From Nitrospirota bacterium (lineage in GTDB: Bacteria > Nitrospirota > Thermodesulfovibrionia > Thermodesulfovibrionales > Magnetobacteriaceae), in assembly GCA_015233895.1 (NCBI GenBank), contig JADFXG010000028.1, positions 1-42,639 on the forward strand: 42,639 nt of DNA, given 5' to 3'. The notes beneath the pieces are model-generated. The model searched no databases. It had not been told where the DNA came from and saw only the letters and a program-made list of their open reading frames with translations. The position numbers and the translations under genes were made by a program. Every line of letters starts with the position of its first letter. Position 1 is the stretch's first letter. Positions 42,528 through 42,639 of the stretch are shown one piece after another.

Positions 42528-42639
42528 TAAACTGTGTCAAGTGTGAAATCACCTTAAACGGTAATATCCAATTTTAGCCTACCCTCAAAAAATAAAGCAA
42601 GTTGAGAGACAGTCTGGCTCCAGTTTCTCAATGGCTGTC
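42528..42639. mobile_element. Probable insertion-sequence end at the window edge
   Basis: The minus-strand sequence next to the truncated kinase reads CACTTGACACAGTTTATTG, a form common at the ends of IS256-like elements. Nothing else recognisable is in the last 110 bp. The element continues beyond the window, so only the position and the sudden loss of the kinase 5' half support this. Confidence 0.35.

Noticed and set aside
1-42639. CRISPR array, prophage or known antiphage cassette
   Set aside because: No regularly spaced repeats, no phage structural or integrase genes and no recognised multi-gene defence locus are visible; the PIN-domain gene alone is not enough.
1-42639. Magnetosome genes, suspected from the general style of the proteins
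   Set aside because: No mam or mad gene is present in the window.

Overview
The window looks like a chromosomal stretch of a moderately AT-rich Gram-negative bacterium with an outer membrane. The outer membrane is implied by a FadL-type porin, an MlaA homologue, an MlaA-adjacent lipid/glycan operon, Tat translocase genes and RND-type adaptor/ABC export genes. Protein style, the abundance of cNMP/HDOD/STAS regulators, B12-type radical SAM enzymes and short dispersed palindromes suggest a Nitrospirota or deltaproteobacterium-like lineage. That assignment is inference only; no 16S gene or lineage marker is present.

Layout. 1-1400 is an insertion-sequence graveyard: two oppositely oriented pieces of an IS4-type transposase and an N-terminally truncated rve-type transposase. 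1515-8106 (minus) holds MlaA, a TPR protein, and a four-gene operon of two B12-binding radical SAM proteins, a GT2 glycosyltransferase and an acyltransferase. 8107-8666 is a long gap. On the plus strand it carries TGTGCAA boxes, a textbook sigma-54 promoter and a roughly 185-nt region with strong RNA folding potential. 8667-12348 has a FadL-like porin, a double cNMP-binding protein and, divergently, a STAS/RsbW-like partner-switching pair. 12762-18085 (minus) is the classic ffh-rpsP-khpA-rimM-trmD-rplS-rnhB translation/secretion cluster with an AT-rich PIN-domain gene at its end, followed by trxA. 18750-20828 (plus) is an outer-membrane-type protein plus tatB/tatC. 20858-24514 is an orphan 1034-aa protein with a DJ-1 family gene. 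24687-31479 contains a DUF2318-like lipoprotein, a TetR-tusA-AhpD unit with visible promoter and operator, a large membrane protein, two response-regulator genes and two identical copies of a 271-bp MITE-like element. 31479-35720 is a four-gene ABC exporter. Then come tRNA-Arg(CCG), manC, a cNMP-HDOD regulator, a tiny Lys/His-rich exported protein, recO, a DUF151 gene and era. The right end (41669-42639) holds decayed gene fragments and an IS-like end.

Three points stand out. (1) A response regulator at 29753-30931 whose N-terminal part carries the Cys/His/Cys signature of LCIB-type (theta-like) carbonic anhydrases, an unusual fusion. (2) A candidate sigma-54-dependent structured RNA at 8455-8640 with upstream activator-like boxes. 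(3) At least three genes whose conserved N-termini can only be recovered by starting at ATA, ATT or ATC instead of ATG/GTG/TTG.
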